A stretch of DNA of 64,000 bases from Xaviernesmea oryzae (GCF_900177415.1 NZ_FXAF01000005.1:60673-124672); one strand, 5' to 3'. Shown: positions 26,300 through 36,316, counted from the first letter of the stretch. Made by a program: numbers and translations. Notes: generated from the sequence alone by a model not told the origin.

Positions 26300-29200
26300 T
26301 GCTTCACAACCGGAGTCTGGCGTTGCGCGAGACGCAGTTCCTCGACCTGCCGCAGGGTCTCGGTGGTACGCTCATGGGCGGCGAGCTGCTGGGCCGTGCG
26401 CATGACCGGCCAGGCTTCCTTGAGACGTTCCTTCTCCTGTGGCTGCATTCCCTCGGAGAGCTTGTCGAAGAGTTTGCCCGATGGCTCACGTGCGGCATTG
26501 GTCAGCAGGGTGCGTTCGCCGAAGCGTTCGGTGACGGCCTTGTTGAACCCGTCGATCTCCAGCTTCGTCTCGCGGTTGCTCAGCGCATATGCAAGGGCGG
26601 CGGGAAGATCGTTGCGGTCGATCGCATCGCGCACGCGCTCGAGCACCGCGCGTGCATCAGGCGACAGGGCCGGGATGTCGATCGAGACGCGCTGGCGCAG
26701 CGCCTGTTCGTCAGCCGCCATGCGCTGTGTGGCGCTTTCGCGCATGTGGAGATAGCGTTCGAGGTCGCGCTTCAGGGCGGGCACATTGATCTCGGCGACG
26801 CGTCGCGCCTCGCGCTCCGTCTTGCTGGCAAGAATGCCGGTCTTGCCCCTGAGCGGACCGATCGACGTCGGCTCGGCCTCAAGCTTCTGAAGCACCTGTC
26901 GCGCCGCGTCCCTGTCGGCCAACATGGCATCAAAGTTCATCGCCCGAAACGCCGTCTCGGGATCAGCGAAGACATAGCGGAAGCGGATCGAGACCTCCTC
27001 CCATTGCTTCTTCAGCGCCAGATCGGCGTCGAGTTTTTGCTCAACCGTGTCTGCAACGGAATTCTCGAACCGGGTGATGCCGGCGACCATGGGTTTCGAC
27101 TCCTTAGCTGATTGGGTTGGCGGGGATTGCCGCAGGCCGAAACGTTCACCGAGTTGGCGAAGGCGGTTGGTGAGATCGGTGAGCTTGCTTTTCTGGCGCA
27201 GCGTCCAGTCGAGCCGGTCGCGCAGCAGCGTCCGCGCAGCCTCACCGATGCGCAGACCGCGGTTTTCGGCGAAGCGAAGCGCCTCGCGGTAGAGCGTGCC
27301 GCGCTCGTAGTCGAGCGTTGTTTCCTTGGCGTTTCGCCGGGACAGGATCTTGGTGAGCCCACCGTTCATTTCGAAGGAGCGGCGCCCGAAATAGACCTGA
27401 AGGTCCTCTCGATGGCGCGTCATAGCGACATAGGTCAGGTGGCGATCCAGAGAGAGTGAAGCCAGCACTTTCACCCGGTCGACAGTGGCGCCCTGGCTCT
27501 TGTGGATCGTGGTGGCATAACCGTGATCGACATCATTGTAGAACCGCTGCTCGACCGTCACCTGCCGGCGCTGATCGCCCTCGCCCACGACCGCGACGAT
27601 GCGGCTGGGCGCGGCCTCGATCACGCGGCCGATCATCCCGTTCTTGACGCCGAGCGAACCCTCGTTCTTCAGGAAAACGATCTGATCGCCGGCGTCGAAC
27701 TGGCGAATGCCGTCGGCGGTCCTGAAGACGTGTCCCTCTCCGACGATACCGCGCTCGACGAGCTTTTCGCGGGCCATGACATTGAGCATGCGGACGTCGC
27801 GGCGCAGATGCGCCAGCATCAGCATCGACTTCGTGGGATCGTAGTCGTGGTTCCAAGCCGAGATGAGGCTTTCGACGGCTTCCGACTTCAGCTTTTCTCC
27901 AACGACATGACCGCGGGTGCGATAGGCCATCAACCCCTGTTCTATGTTGCCGCGCGCGAGATCGAGCGAGGCATGCCGCATCCACTCTTCGCGCTGGCGG
28001 TAGATCGTCTCGAGCTCGGCATAGCCGATACGATCGACGATGGCGCGGAAGGCAGCGCCCGCCTCGATCGGCTGAAGCTGCTCGGGATCGCCGACCAGCA
28101 CGATCTTCGCGCCGGCCCGGACAACACCATCGACAAAGCCCGCCATCTGTTTCGAGGCGACCATGCCGGCCTCGTCCATGACAAACACGGTCCTGGCGTC
28201 GAGCGTGTCACGGCCCTGTTGCCAGCGCAGCTCCCAGGAAGCGAGTGTGCGGGAGACGATGCCCGCCTCCTTCTCCAGTCCCTCGGCCGCCTTGCCGGCA
28301 AGGGCGCCACCGACCACGCGATATCCGGCGAGCTCCCAGGCCTCGCGCGCAGCCTTCATCATCGTGGTCTTGCCTGCGCCGGCGCGGCCGACCACGGCTG
28401 CTATCCGCGCGGAACCGGCAATCCGTTCGATCGCCGCCTTCTGCTCGTCGGACAGGCGCGCATGTCGCGCGAAGGTCGCCGCCAGCACCTTGTCATCGAC
28501 GTCATGGGTTTCACGGCCCGACAGCCACATCGCCTGCCGCGCCATCGTCGCTTCGAGCCGGATCATCTCCCGTGTCGAATAGCGCGCCGGCACCTTCGCG
28601 CCGGTGGCGAAGTCGATCGTGTCGCGCTGGAGGCGGAGAACTTTGGGATTCAGGATGATACTTAACATCAGCTGCTGGAAAACAGCCGGGTCATCGATAT
28701 AACGATGCAGAACTTTCGCGACATCGCGTTCATCGAAGACGCTCTTCTCCCGCGTGATCAGGTCGACCACAATCCCGGGCTTGCGAAGAATACGACGCGC
28801 ATTCTCGCTGCGGCGTTTCTCATTCAGCTCGAGCCGTTCCAGCTCCGGCCGAACGCCCTGCTTCTCCGCCTTCCGCTCGATCGCCTTTGCCCCGACGCCG
28901 AGATGGATGGTCGGCTCCAGATCGATGCCCTGCTTCTCGTAAGATCGACCATCGACGCGCAGCGAGATCCCGTTCAGCGCCAGGTGATGGTTGAGACGCT
29001 CGAACCAGGCGTCACGAAAGGCATTGAAGTCATCCGTCCCGCCGGCCCATAGCTCGTAGACGATCTTGCGCGCCTTGTTTCGCAATGGCTGTCCGTCTTC
29101 GCCTGTTACCGCGACCTTCTTCGCGCCGAAGCCGTCCTCGGTCAGCGGACGCAGGGTCGTCATCAGGTGGATGTGGGGATTGCCTGGATTGTCGTGATAG

Positions 29201-29598
29201 ACCCAGTCCGCGACCATGCCCTTCGACAGGATGTGCCGCTCCACGAAATCCCGCACCAGTGCGATGTTCTGCTCGGGCGTCAGTTCCAGCGGCAGGGCAA
29301 TGGTCAGGTCTTTGGCGAGCTGGGCATCAGAGCGTTTCTCGTAGGCCTCGCTCTTGTTCCAGAAGGTTTCCGAAGCACCGGCAATCGAGCGATCGGCTAT
29401 CAGCATCCGCGCCCATTTCGGGGCACCGGCCGGTAGGAGAAACTCCTCGTGCAGGAGCCCCTGTTTGCGCGTGTAGTCGATGGTGCGGGCCTCGCGCTCG
29501 TACTCCATCTTCGCGCAGTGCCGGTAGGCGGCCGACAGCACGGCACTGCGGCCGTCGCCGCGGCTGACAATGCTGACGGAGAAGTGGGCGATGGCCAC
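26296..29598 (-). CDS. traA: Relaxase/helicase TraA (MOBQ type)
   Basis: A 1100-residue bifunctional transfer protein. The start is GTG at 29598 (protein [16 protein letters not shown]) with AGGAGA about 10 bases upstream; the frame is open to 29841, but that extension reads through oriT and is rejected. Residues 1-230 are the MobA/MobL relaxase with metal-binding His142 and His144 in NPHIHLM. A RecD/TraI-like helicase follows: Walker A GRAGAGKT at 404-411, Walker [10 protein letters not shown] at about 472-480, and a UvrD_C-like [12 protein letters not shown]. It nicks oriT and unwinds the strand to be transferred. First gene of traA-F-B-H, divergent from traCDG. Confidence 0.95.
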   Translation of the reverse strand: MAIAHFSVSIVSRGDGRSAVLSAAYRHCAKMEYEREARTIDYTRKQGLLHEEFLLPAGAPKWARMLIADRSIAGASETFWNKSEAYEKRSDAQLAKDLTIALPLELTPEQNIALVRDFVERHILSKGMVADWVYHDNPGNPHIHLMTTLRPLTEDGFGAKKVAVTGEDGQPLRNKARKIVYELWAGGTDDFNAFRDAWFERLNHHLALNGISLRVDGRSYEKQGIDLEPTIHLGVGAKAIERKAEKQGVRPELERLELNEKRRSENARRILRKPGIVVDLITREKSVFDERDVAKVLHRYIDDPAVFQQLMLSIILNPKVLRLQRDTIDFATGAKVPARYSTREMIRLEATMARQAMWLSGRETHDVDDKVLAATFARHARLSDEQKAAIERIAGSARIAAVVGRAGAGKTTMMKAAREAWELAGYRVVGGALAGKAAEGLEKEAGIVSRTLASWELRWQQGRDTLDARTVFVMDEAGMVASKQMAGFVDGVVRAGAKIVLVGDPEQLQPIEAGAAFRAIVDRIGYAELETIYRQREEWMRHASLDLARGNIEQGLMAYRTRGHVVGEKLKSEAVESLISAWNHDYDPTKSMLMLAHLRRDVRMLNVMAREKLVERGIVGEGHVFRTADGIRQFDAGDQIVFLKNEGSLGVKNGMIGRVIEAAPSRIVAVVGEGDQRRQVTVEQRFYNDVDHGYATTIHKSQGATVDRVKVLASLSLDRHLTYVAMTRHREDLQVYFGRRSFEMNGGLTKILSRRNAKETTLDYERGTLYREALRFAENRGLRIGEAARTLLRDRLDWTLRQKSKLTDLTNRLRQLGERFGLRQSPPTQSAKESKPMVAGITRFENSVADTVEQKLDADLALKKQWEEVSIRFRYVFADPETAFRAMNFDAMLADRDAARQVLQKLEAEPTSIGPLRGKTGILASKTEREARRVAEINVPALKRDLERYLHMRESATQRMAADEQALRQRVSIDIPALSPDARAVLERVRDAIDRNDLPAALAYALSNRETKLEIDGFNKAVTERFGERTLLTNAAREPSGKLFDKLSEGMQPQEKERLKEAWPVMRTAQQLAAHERTTETLRQVEELRLAQRQTPVVKQ

Positions 29599-29660
29599 CG
29601 CGGCGAGTCTCCTGGTTCGAACCTCGTTCGTCGGGAGCTGGGCAGGCCGTTCAGGCCTCA

Positions 29661-29700
29661 GCGCAAGGCGTCGCGTCAGCGACGTATAATTGCGCCCTTG
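29661..29700. other. Origin of conjugative transfer (oriT), RSF1010/Ti-like
   Basis: An inverted repeat CGTCGC-GTCA-GCGACG (29669-29684) is followed by TATAATTGCGCCCTTGG. The core GCGCCCTT matches the nick region of RSF1010 and Ti-plasmid oriT, which predicts the nick between 29694 and 29695. It lies in the short traA-traC intergenic region, as in Ti plasmids, next to its own MOBQ-type relaxase gene. Confidence 0.85.
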
Positions 29701-29753
29701 GAACCGCTCCTTCGGAACGGCCGGGATGATGGTCCAAAGTGTCGGCCTTGCCG

Positions 29754-29771
29754 ACGTGCAAATCTGCACAT
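29754..29771. promoter_or_regulatory. tra box (TraR operator) between traA and traC
   Basis: ACGTGCAAATCTGCACAT differs from the consensus ATGTGCAGATCTGCACAT at only two positions. It is centred between the divergent traA and traC starts, where in Ti plasmids one box drives both operons. It is 75 bases upstream of traC and 156 upstream of traA. Confidence 0.85.
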
Positions 29772-29845
29772 TTCCTTGGCTAGGCATCCGGAGGAGTTTT
29801 GGCGTCGCCCATGCAACGCCAAAACCACAAAGGAGTGCCACCGAA

Positions 29846-30142
29846 ATGAAGAAACCGTCGTCGAAGATCAGGGAAGAAATCGCCAGGCTCCAGGATCAGC
29901 TCAAAGCAGCCGAGACACGCGAGGCCGAGCGCATTGGCAGGATCGCGCTGAAGGCCGGCCTCGGCGAAATCGAGATCGAGGAAGCCGCACTTCAGGCAGC
30001 GTTCGAGGACATCGCCGGGCGGTTTCGCGGAGGCAAGGAAGTTGCGACCGGGAAGAAGAATGCCGGTGACGGCAGGACCGGCGGCGACACGTCCACGGCG
30101 GTCGCGCCTGGCGAGGATGCGGGCGGCGCTGGCGAGGCTTGA
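29846..30142 (+). CDS. traC: Conjugal transfer protein TraC
   Basis: A 98-residue small, charged cytosolic protein that matches Ti/Sym plasmid TraC in length and place. The start [20 protein letters not shown] opens a coiled-coil-like helix, then [17 protein letters not shown], then a Gly/Ala-rich tail. TraC is an oriT accessory protein thought to help the relaxosome form or to enhance nicking. The ATG has AAGGAG about 11 bases upstream; the frame is open further up through oriT, which is rejected. First gene of traC-traD-traG. Confidence 0.87.
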   Translation: MKKPSSKIREEIARLQDQLKAAETREAERIGRIALKAGLGEIEIEEAALQAAFEDIAGRFRGGKEVATGKKNAGDGRTGGDTSTAVAPGEDAGGAGEA

Positions 30143-30146
30143 GCGG

Positions 30147-30362
30147 ATGCGGCAAACCAATTCGAGCGACGCGCGAAAGAAAGACACGCGCGAGAAAATC
30201 GAGCTCGGCGGCCTGATCGTGAAGGCCGGGCTGCGCTACGAGAAACGGGCACTGTTGCTCGGCCTGCTGATCGACGCCGCGGGGCGCATCCGCGGAGACG
30301 AAGCCGAGCGCTCGCGCCTGACCGCAATCGGCGCAGAGGCATTCGGTCATGACGGTGAATAG
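30147..30362 (+). CDS. traD: Conjugal transfer protein TraD
   Basis: A 71-residue protein, the usual TraD size. Core: [19 protein letters not shown], then [11 protein letters not shown]. Rhizobial TraD is a small cytosolic partner of the coupling protein and relaxosome. The gene starts 4 bases after traC (an ATG at 30117 inside traC is an alternative start) and overlaps traG by 14 bases, so the three are translationally linked. Confidence 0.87.
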   Translation: MRQTNSSDARKKDTREKIELGGLIVKAGLRYEKRALLLGLLIDAAGRIRGDEAERSRLTAIGAEAFGHDGE

Positions 30363-32310
30363 GCTCCTTCTCACAATCCTGCCAGCCGCATTCATGATCG
30401 CAGCCATGCTGGCAATGTTCGGCATCGAAACCTGGCTCTCGGGTTTCGGAACGTCGCCCCAGGCGAAACTGATGCTCGGCCGGATCGGCCTCGCCCTGCC
30501 CTACACCGCGGCCGCAGCGATCGGCGTCATCTTCCTGTTCGCGACGGCGGGCGCGGCAAACATCAAGGCAGCCGGTTGGAGCGTATTGGCTAGTGCTTTC
30601 GTCGTCTGCATCGCGGCGATCGCACGCGAAGGGTGGCGGCTCTTTGCTCTTGCTGATCGGGTGCCTCAAGGCCAGTCGGTTTTCGCCTATACGGATCCGT
30701 CGGCGATGCTCGGCGCATTCGCAGCCGTCCTTACCGGGATCTTCGCGCTACGCGTCGCGATCAGGGGGAACGCCGCCTTTGCGAAAGCAGCGCCGCGGCG
30801 GATCGCGGGGAAGCGAGCCGTGCACGGCGAGGCCGACTGGATGAAGATGGGAGACGCCGCCAGGCTGTTTCCCGATGCCGGCGGCATCGTGATCGGTGAA
30901 CGTTACCGTGTCGACAAGGACAGCGTGGCGGCGATGCCATTTCGCGCCGGTGAGTCGCAGAGCTGGGGCGCCGGTGGCAGGTCTCCCTTGTTGTGCTTCG
31001 ACGGCTCGTTCGGTTCGTCGCATGGGATCGTCTTTGCCGGTTCGGGAGGCTTCAAGACGACATCGGTGACGATCCCGACCGCGCTCAAATGGGGCGGCGG
31101 CCTCGTCGTGCTCGACCCGTCGAGCGAGGTCGCGCCGATGGTCATCGATCATCGGCGCAAGGCCGGCCGCAACGTCATCGTGCTCGATCCCGCCACGCCC
31201 GCAATCGGTTTCAACGCGCTCGATTGGATCGGCCGCCACGGCAACACGAAGGAAGAGGATATCGTCGCGGTGGCGACGTGGATCATGACCGACAATGCGC
31301 GCACGGCGTCGGCCCGCGACGACTTCTTCCGGGCTTCCGCCATGCAGCTCCTGACGTCGCTGATCGCCGACGTCTGCCTGTCCGGGCATACGGACGAGAA
31401 AGACCAGACGCTGCGTCGCGTCCGGTCAAATCTCTCGGAGCCGGAACCGAAGCTCCGCGAGCGCCTGACGCGTATTTACGAGCAGTCGGAATCCGAGTTC
31501 GTGAAGGAGAATGTAGCAGTCTTCGTGAACATGACGCCGGAGACGTTTTCCGGCGTCTACGCCAATGCCGTGAAGGAAACACACTGGCTCTCCTATCCGA
31601 ACTATGCGGCGCTCGTGTCGGGCGACAGTTTCTCGACCGACGATCTCGCTGGAGGCGAAGCGGACCTGTTCATCGCGCTCGATCTCAAGGTGCTGGAAGC
31701 CCATCCTGGTCTGGCCCGCGTCGTCATCGGCTCGCTGCTCAACGCCATCTACAACCGTAATGGCGAGATCAAGGGACGCACGCTCTTCCTGCTCGATGAG
31801 GTCGCTCGCCTCGGCTATCTGCGCATCCTTGAAACGGCCCGCGACGCCGGCCGGAAATACGGCATCACGCTCGCCATGATCTTCCAGTCCATCGGCCAGA
31901 TGCGCGAGGCCTATGGCGGCCGTGACGCGACCAGCAAATGGTTCGAGTCCGCGTCGTGGATTTCGTTCGCTGCGATCAATGACCCGGACACGGCGGACTA
32001 CATCTCGAAGCGCTGTGGCGACACCACGGTCGAGGTCGACCAGACAAACCGCTCCACCGGAATGAAGGGATCGTCGCGCTCGCGCTCGAAGCAGCTCAGC
32101 CGCCGGCCGCTGATCATGCCGCACGAGGTCCTGCGCATGCGCAGCGACGAACAGATCGTCTTCACATCAGGCAATCCGCCGCTCAGATGCGGTCGCGCGA
32201 TCTGGTTCCGGCGTGACGACATGAAGGCGTGTGTCGGGCAGAACAGGTTTCATCGCACGATCTCCGGAACTGCGACGATCCGCGCAGCCAAATCAATATC
32301 CCAGCCATAA
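30349..32310 (+). CDS. traG: Type IV coupling protein TraG (VirD4 family)
   Basis: A 653-residue inner-membrane ATPase. Membrane helices lie at about 5-27, 45-65, 78-95 and 120-137. The ATPase domain has Walker A in [11 protein letters not shown] and Walker B in [14 protein letters not shown], plus the VirD4-type VVLDPSSEV and [13 protein letters not shown] boxes. It recruits the TraA-bound strand to the mating channel. It overlaps traD by 14 bases and ends the traCDG operon. The length and motifs indicate an intact protein. Confidence 0.95.
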   Translation: MTVNRLLLTILPAAFMIAAMLAMFGIETWLSGFGTSPQAKLMLGRIGLALPYTAAAAIGVIFLFATAGAANIKAAGWSVLASAFVVCIAAIAREGWRLFALADRVPQGQSVFAYTDPSAMLGAFAAVLTGIFALRVAIRGNAAFAKAAPRRIAGKRAVHGEADWMKMGDAARLFPDAGGIVIGERYRVDKDSVAAMPFRAGESQSWGAGGRSPLLCFDGSFGSSHGIVFAGSGGFKTTSVTIPTALKWGGGLVVLDPSSEVAPMVIDHRRKAGRNVIVLDPATPAIGFNALDWIGRHGNTKEEDIVAVATWIMTDNARTASARDDFFRASAMQLLTSLIADVCLSGHTDEKDQTLRRVRSNLSEPEPKLRERLTRIYEQSESEFVKENVAVFVNMTPETFSGVYANAVKETHWLSYPNYAALVSGDSFSTDDLAGGEADLFIALDLKVLEAHPGLARVVIGSLLNAIYNRNGEIKGRTLFLLDEVARLGYLRILETARDAGRKYGITLAMIFQSIGQMREAYGGRDATSKWFESASWISFAAINDPDTADYISKRCGDTTVEVDQTNRSTGMKGSSRSRSKQLSRRPLIMPHEVLRMRSDEQIVFTSGNPPLRCGRAIWFRRDDMKACVGQNRFHRTISGTATIRAAKSISQP

Positions 32311-32329
32311 TATGGAGAGAGCGAAGGAC

Positions 32330-32731
32330 ATGCAGCACTGGAGAAAGACCTGGTATTCGCTTATTGGCCCATTGATGATCTGGGTCGCGTTCATCATAGC
32401 GGCTCCCTTCCTGACTACCGGCGCGATCATCAGCGCCGACATCCTCCCACCATTTGGCGTGGTCGTTATCAGAACCGTTAGTCTGTTCTGCGTGCTTGTG
32501 TTCGCACCGCTCGCAGCACTCGCTGAAATCGCGCCACCCTTCGTCACGCGGGAGGAGGTGCGCTGGCGCAATCGCAACAGCGACACGCTCTTCGAGATCG
32601 ATGTGGTCTGGCAGGACGTTGCGTTTCTCCCGCCAATCCTCAACCGGATTCGCTCAACGCCCACGAAGCACAGGAGGCAGGAAAGGACGGAGGGGACCGC
32701 GATCGTAGAAGCAAAACCCTCTACGTCCTGA
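32330..32731 (+). CDS. Small membrane protein downstream of traG
   Basis: A 133-residue protein with two membrane helices (SLIGPLMIWVAFIIAAPFL and VVIRTVSLFCVLVFAPLAAL), a short loop between them, and a soluble tail rich in charged residues. The ATG at 32330 has GAAGGA just before it; ATG 32312 is an alternative. It starts 20 bases after traG and may be co-transcribed. I do not recognise a family. A transfer-associated or entry-exclusion-like role is only a guess from position. Confidence 0.5.
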   Translation: MQHWRKTWYSLIGPLMIWVAFIIAAPFLTTGAIISADILPPFGVVVIRTVSLFCVLVFAPLAALAEIAPPFVTREEVRWRNRNSDTLFEIDVVWQDVAFLPPILNRIRSTPTKHRRQERTEGTAIVEAKPSTS

Positions 32732-32787
32732 TTGAGGCGATTGATCTAAGGTTGGCAACGCCGACCATTCGACCATCCATCAACGAC

Positions 32788-33129
32788 ATGAATCAATTGG
32801 CGTCGACCGATTCACATCTCTCGTTGGACCTGGACGCTCCTCTGCGCGATCCTGCCTCCATGATTGCACAGCCCTATCACCTCTACGTCGAGAAAATAGA
32901 CGCTTCGAAAAACATGGCCCGCTACTATGCCATGTCTATCGAGCCTACGCTGTTCGGGGATACCTGCCTGACCCGACGTTGGGGACGTATCGGCACGGGA
33001 GGCCAGAAGCTGGCGCATCATTTTCAGTGCGAGGAGGAGGCGGTCGAACTCTTTCTCGCCCTTCTGAGGCAGAAGCGCTTGCGCGGATACGGGTCGAAAT
33101 ATAACTCCGGGCAAAGAATGGTTGGCTGA
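32788..33129 (+). CDS. WGR-domain protein
   Basis: A protein of about 113 residues built around one WGR domain: LYVEKIDASKNMARYYAMSI, then CLTRRWGRIGTGGQ (the WGR signature), then EEEAVELFLALLRQKRLRGY. Stand-alone WGR proteins are common on rhizobial plasmids and are thought to bind nucleic acid, as the domain does in PARP proteins. The start is uncertain: TTG 32752, ATG 32788 and ATG 32860 are in frame and none has a good ribosome-binding site. A strong hairpin follows 80 bases downstream. Confidence 0.8.
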   Translation: MNQLASTDSHLSLDLDAPLRDPASMIAQPYHLYVEKIDASKNMARYYAMSIEPTLFGDTCLTRRWGRIGTGGQKLAHHFQCEEEAVELFLALLRQKRLRGYGSKYNSGQRMVG

Positions 33130-33211
33130 CCGGCAACAGGTGGAGCCCGCCGGCGATCCGATGAATGAACCGGCCCGATGGATCGGACGGTTTGACGCTT
33201 TGCGCGGCAAA

Positions 33212-33246
33212 AGCCCGCGCCGGGGTTCGATGCCCCGGCGCGGGCT
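33212..33246. terminator. Strong hairpin after the WGR gene
   Basis: Perfect 14-bp arms AGCCCGCGCCGGGG / CCCCGGCGCGGGCT with a 7-base loop, preceded by AAA on the plus strand. On the minus strand the A-run becomes a short T-run, so it could stop transcription from either side. Confidence 0.6.
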
Positions 33247-33331
33247 CCAGCCGGCAAATTTGGACGGCATCTTCAACCAGCCGATCACGTTGGCAGGTTG
33301 GCGCAGAGCATTCCTGATCAGAGTCGCCTGC

Positions 33332-33357
33332 GAGAAGGGCCGGTTCCGGCCCTTCTC
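33332..33357. terminator. Hairpin after the minus-strand backbone genes
   Basis: Perfect 12-bp arms GAGAAGGGCCGG / CCGGCCCTTCTC with only TT between them (the real loop will be wider). It lies 16 bases past the stop of the 79-residue gene on the minus strand and probably ends that transcript. Confidence 0.55.
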
Positions 33358-33372
33358 TGTCAGCCCCGCGAT

Positions 33373-33612
33373 CTAGGGCCGTTTTGAGTAAAGTGGCATG
33401 ATGCGCTTCTTCGTGAGGCGGTCGCGTGTCGTGGTGAACATAGAGCCATCCCATTCCCGCCACGTTTCCCAGCCGTTGATGGTGGCGCGTCCATACCAGA
33501 CGCGCACCTTGACGGTCATTTCATCGATTTCCTCGATGATGGAGACGGTGAAGCTGCCGCCGAGGTTCGAGGGGGTATCGTACACCTCAACTTCTTTTTG
33601 CCGGTCGGTCAT
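33373..33612 (-). CDS. Small hypothetical backbone protein (79 aa)
   Basis: A 79-residue soluble protein, TDRQKEVEVYDTPSNLGGSF, with beta-strand-like segments (VSIIEEIDEMTVKVRVWYG, NGWETWREWDG) and a basic tail. It lies 2 bases after the DUF3846-like gene and is surely co-transcribed with it. Tandem small proteins of this kind are typical of rhizobial plasmid backbones near DUF736 and DUF932 genes. The family is not recognised. Confidence 0.55.
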   Translation of the reverse strand: MTDRQKEVEVYDTPSNLGGSFTVSIIEEIDEMTVKVRVWYGRATINGWETWREWDGSMFTTTRDRLTKKRIMPLYSKRP

Positions 33613-33614
33613 GT

Positions 33615-34058
33615 TCAGACCTCCGAGCGGATGATTTTTGGACGGTCTTGCTGAATACGAATGTCGAAGCCCGCGACACGAGTGCCGATAAGGCCTGGCC
33701 TATCGATATGCTCGAAGGCGGGATCGAAGACGGCTCGAGAAATCATGAACCGGCCAGCGATGACATCTATGGAATGTGTCGGGGATACGCTGTCGCCTTC
33801 CTCGTTCACGCCCGTCACCAGCAGGTTTCCCGCAAGAGGCGACGGAAAATCCGCCAGTTGCGTGAAGCACTCGAGGCCGTCGACAAGGCCGTTGTCGTCG
33901 CAATATGCGGCGTGGTGATCGTCCATCCGCACGGCATCGATGCAGGTGCAGCCGATATGGGCATAAATGGACTTCAGGATGTCGTTGCGGTCAATTTCCA
34001 CGCTACGAATGGTTCCTGCCTTGGCATCGACAAGGTAGCCGGTGAATGAATTTGTCAT
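33615..34058 (-). CDS. DUF3846-like small plasmid protein
   Basis: A 147-residue soluble protein. The N-terminal half (GYLVDAKAGTIRSVEIDRND, then IGCTCIDAVRMDDHHAAYCDDNGLVDG) resembles DUF3846, a small domain frequent in phage and plasmid proteins (pattern: I-V--I-C---D------G----CDD-G). The second half (NLLVTGVNEEGDSVSP) continues the beta-rich fold. Function unknown. It is followed within 2 bases by the 79-residue gene. The ATG has a GGAGATTATCC site. Confidence 0.6.
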   Translation of the reverse strand: MTNSFTGYLVDAKAGTIRSVEIDRNDILKSIYAHIGCTCIDAVRMDDHHAAYCDDNGLVDGLECFTQLADFPSPLAGNLLVTGVNEEGDSVSPTHSIDVIAGRFMISRAVFDPAFEHIDRPGLIGTRVAGFDIRIQQDRPKIIRSEV

Positions 34059-34152
34059 TGGATAATCTCCTTCTTCCCGCGAAGTGATCTTGCTCTTGGC
34101 CGCGTTTGGAGGAGCGCTGCCGTATCTGCAGCGCCCCCGTCCTGCCGATGTC

Positions 34153-34473
34153 TCAATCCCAAGGAATGACGGCCATCAGGTCTTCGTCGTCCTGGCCGGG
34201 GTAGCGGCCCAAATTGGCATTGAGCCTGCCGTGGCCGGTGTTGATGGAGAGGCTGTAATAGTCCCCGCCGCTCTGGTTCTTCCTCTGCCAGATCGCACCG
34301 ATTTCAACCTGCCGGCCCCTCGGGGACTTGCCATAGAGGCGATAGACAGGCGCATCAGGATTGGTGCTGCGGTTTTCCTTGCCGGTGATATCGAGGTCGT
34401 AGGAGATGGAAGCGATGTTGCCGGTAAGGGTGTTGTCCTCACCAAAGCGGATGAAGTTTGCGTAGTCGGTCAT
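34153..34473 (-). CDS. DUF736 family protein
   Basis: A 106-residue protein matching DUF736 throughout: FIRFGEDNTLTGNIASISYD, then VYRLYGKSPRGRQVEIGAIW, and the end SINTGHGRLNANLGRYPGQD. The family is almost confined to alphaproteobacterial plasmids and integrative elements; some members act as regulators near transfer genes. The ATG follows GGAGACAG and sits behind a structured leader also found before the DUF932 gene. Confidence 0.85.
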   Translation of the reverse strand: MTDYANFIRFGEDNTLTGNIASISYDLDITGKENRSTNPDAPVYRLYGKSPRGRQVEIGAIWQRKNQSGGDYYSLSINTGHGRLNANLGRYPGQDDEDLMAVIPWD

Positions 34474-34525
34474 TGTCTGTCTCCGTTGGTTGCTGTTGCC
34501 ACCCCGAAGGGCAAGCCCCCTCGGG
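34471..34525 (-). repeat. Shared 5' leader, copy A (before DUF736 gene)
   Basis: Start codon plus site read CATTGTCTGTCTCC on the plus strand, identical to 36314-36327. Eleven bases further comes GTTGCCACCCCGAAGGGCAA (34495-34514), identical to 36340-36359, followed by a pairing CCCTCGGG. Read on the minus strand it forms a GC hairpin about 15 bases upstream of the ribosome-binding site. Confidence 0.7.
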
Positions 34526-34582
34526 CGAAGCCTCCCCGGTCTTTCCGGGGGAATGGCCTCTGACATTCCCCCGGACAGAGGG

Positions 34583-34695
34583 GGGAGGGCGAAAGCCCGC
34601 CCCTCGGCGGCGGTTGTTCGGGTCAAGGGGTCGTGGCGGGGGAAAAACGGAAGGTTCGGCCAACGGCGGAAAGCCGTTTTTATTCCGACGCGACA
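34583..34695. repeat. Upstream repeat, copy 1
   Basis: A GGAGGGCGAAAGCCCGCCC-type hairpin, then GGTCAAGGGGTCG, then GGGGGAAAAACGGAAGGTTC GGC (34638-34660) and a T-rich patch. The same order occurs at 38464-38570 before the ParB-like gene. It is probably a common promoter and leader region read on the minus strand. Confidence 0.6.
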
Positions 34696-35343
34696 AGCGG
34701 CTTGCCGCGCCTGCCTCTTGATCCGGGCGGCCGGCGATGTCAGGGGCGACAACAAACAAGGCGGACCGGAACGGGCCTCGATGCTGGGGATGCAAGCCCC
34801 CGCCCGGACAAGCGATCGCCACCAGGGTCGGCGGAGACGGCCCCAGGCCGGTTCCGTGCCTTCGGCATAGAGCGCGCTCCGCTCGTACCGAGCGGATGGC
34901 CTGGACAGTCCGAATCATCTCCCGACAGATATCAGGGTCACGCGGTCGTTTCCCACGAGGCTCCGGAAAGCCCTACGGCGCTATGTGGGAGCGCGGGTTT
35001 CCTCCGCCTGCTGCGTTCGCCGGATATCCCGGCTCACTGCGGCCGCGGCCGCGCCGCCCGGCGGCGCTGCGGCTGGAAAACGAATGCGGACAGCGCTGGT
35101 GCGCAGACTTTCCCTGTCGATCGCGACGGCGCGACGTGAAACGAGCAAGACGCGATCCCGCAAGAATGAAGAGCATCGGAGAAATCAGCATAGCGCCGGC
35201 CGTGGGCCGGGATTTCGGGAATTCTCGACGCGCAAGGAGCGGAAGAAGGGCAGCCGCAGGAGCTTCAACATAGTGGCCCGAAGGGGAAGCGGGATCGACT
35301 GCCCGGCTCCTTGCGCTCCGTTTTTCATGGGAGGGCGGGGAGC

Positions 35344-35377
35344 GCCGAGGGGTGGGGCGCAAGGGGCACCCCTCGGC
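35344..35377. terminator. Hairpin after the DUF932 gene
   Basis: Perfect 11-bp arms GCCGAGGGGTG / CACCCCTCGGC with a 12-base loop, 90 bases past the DUF932 stop on the minus strand. It is a candidate end of the ParB-like to DUF932 transcript; no T-run is present. Confidence 0.45.
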
Positions 35378-35467
35378 CCTGTCCCGCGCCGCTTCGATGG
35401 CGGCCGGGACGGGCAAACGCCGAGAATGGGCGATGCGCCGCCTATGCAGCGACGCATCTGGTTCCCC

Positions 35468-36316
35468 TCACGATTTCAGAGCAGCCATCCGCTCGCCAAG
35501 CAGCCACAGCGCCTTGTTGAGTTTGATGTCCTGATCGATGCCGTTGACGGCGCGAGACTTCACGCGGCGCGGCCTGCCGAGGTCGTCGCGTCCCACGCCG
35601 CGCAGGCCGCCCTTGACGGCATTTTCCTGCACCACGTTCCAGACCGTCCAGAGATCGTCAGCACGGTCGTCATGACGGCGCGGAACAAGCAACTGTTCCG
35701 GCTTGATCGGCGTCGTCGTCTCGCCTTCGCTGTCGCCAAACCGAAGAACATGGGCAGCGTCCGCAAGAATGTGCCTCTCTTCCCGGTTCAGCCGCAGCGT
35801 CGACCAGTCCTGTGGCGCGGCAAGAGTACGTTCGGCTTCGCCAAGGACGCGATAGGTGCCTTCGATCACCCTTCCAGCAACGTCGCCGGAGTGGCGCACC
35901 TTGATCGCATCGATGGTCCCGGTCTGCGCTACCAGAGAATTGAGGCATCGGATGCGAAACAGCCCCGCCATCAGTTCATAGGCGCTGCTTCCGTCATTGG
36001 CATTCTTGAGGAGAATTTCGCAAACGGTGTCGCCCACGTTGTAAACCTTGCCGTCATCGACGCGGCGCAGGCGGATAAGGTGCTTCGTGAAGTCAGCCTT
36101 GCCTTCGGTGCGGCTGCGCGACTGTTTTGCGCCGACCGGCATAAATCCCTCCCGGATGAGACCGCGCAAAACCTCGATGGTGGGAATAGGCTGGAAGCGT
36201 TCAGACCGGCTTTCATGGGCGGTCACGGCGAAGATGGAAGGGGCGATGCGGCACATTTCGGTTTCAGTCAGCGCGCGGCCCGTGTCGAAACGTGCGGTCT
36301 CGGTGTAGATGCTCAT
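35468..36316 (-). CDS. DUF932 (DUF945-like) plasmid protein
   Basis: A 282-residue protein, full length for DUF932. It opens SIYTETARFDTGRALTETEM, then APSIFAVTAHESRSERFQPI (family signature), FTKHLIRLRR, and RCLNSLVAQTGTIDAIKVRH (signature RC-N-L). DUF932 proteins are related to phage and plasmid proteins of unknown role that co-occur with ParB-like genes, perhaps in replication or maintenance. The ATG at 36316 has GGAGACAG upstream. The ParB-like gene lies 76 bases upstream on the same strand, so the two probably form an operon with the leader hairpin between them. Confidence 0.85.
   Translation of the reverse strand: MSIYTETARFDTGRALTETEMCRIAPSIFAVTAHESRSERFQPIPTIEVLRGLIREGFMPVGAKQSRSRTEGKADFTKHLIRLRRVDDGKVYNVGDTVCEILLKNANDGSSAYELMAGLFRIRCLNSLVAQTGTIDAIKVRHSGDVAGRVIEGTYRVLGEAERTLAAPQDWSTLRLNREERHILADAAHVLRFGDSEGETTTPIKPEQLLVPRRHDDRADDLWTVWNVVQENAVKGGLRGVGRDDLGRPRRVKSRAVNGIDQDIKLNKALWLLGERMAALKS

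Larger units (their letters stand above)
34474..35467. other. About 1 kb with no supported gene between DUF736 and DUF932 genes
   Basis: Frames on both strands are long because of high GC, but none has a family motif or ribosome-binding site. Contents seen: the leader repeat (34471-34525), the upstream repeat copy 1 (34583-34695), a hairpin at 35344-35377, and a GC-rich middle part. It may hold the promoter of the DUF736-DUF3846 set and perhaps a small RNA or plasmid cis-site. Confidence 0.4.

Noticed and set aside
29598..29841. N-terminal extension of traA through oriT
   Set aside because: The extension reads through the oriT repeat and the tra box. The family begins [13 protein letters not shown], and the GTG at 29598 has a good ribosome-binding site.
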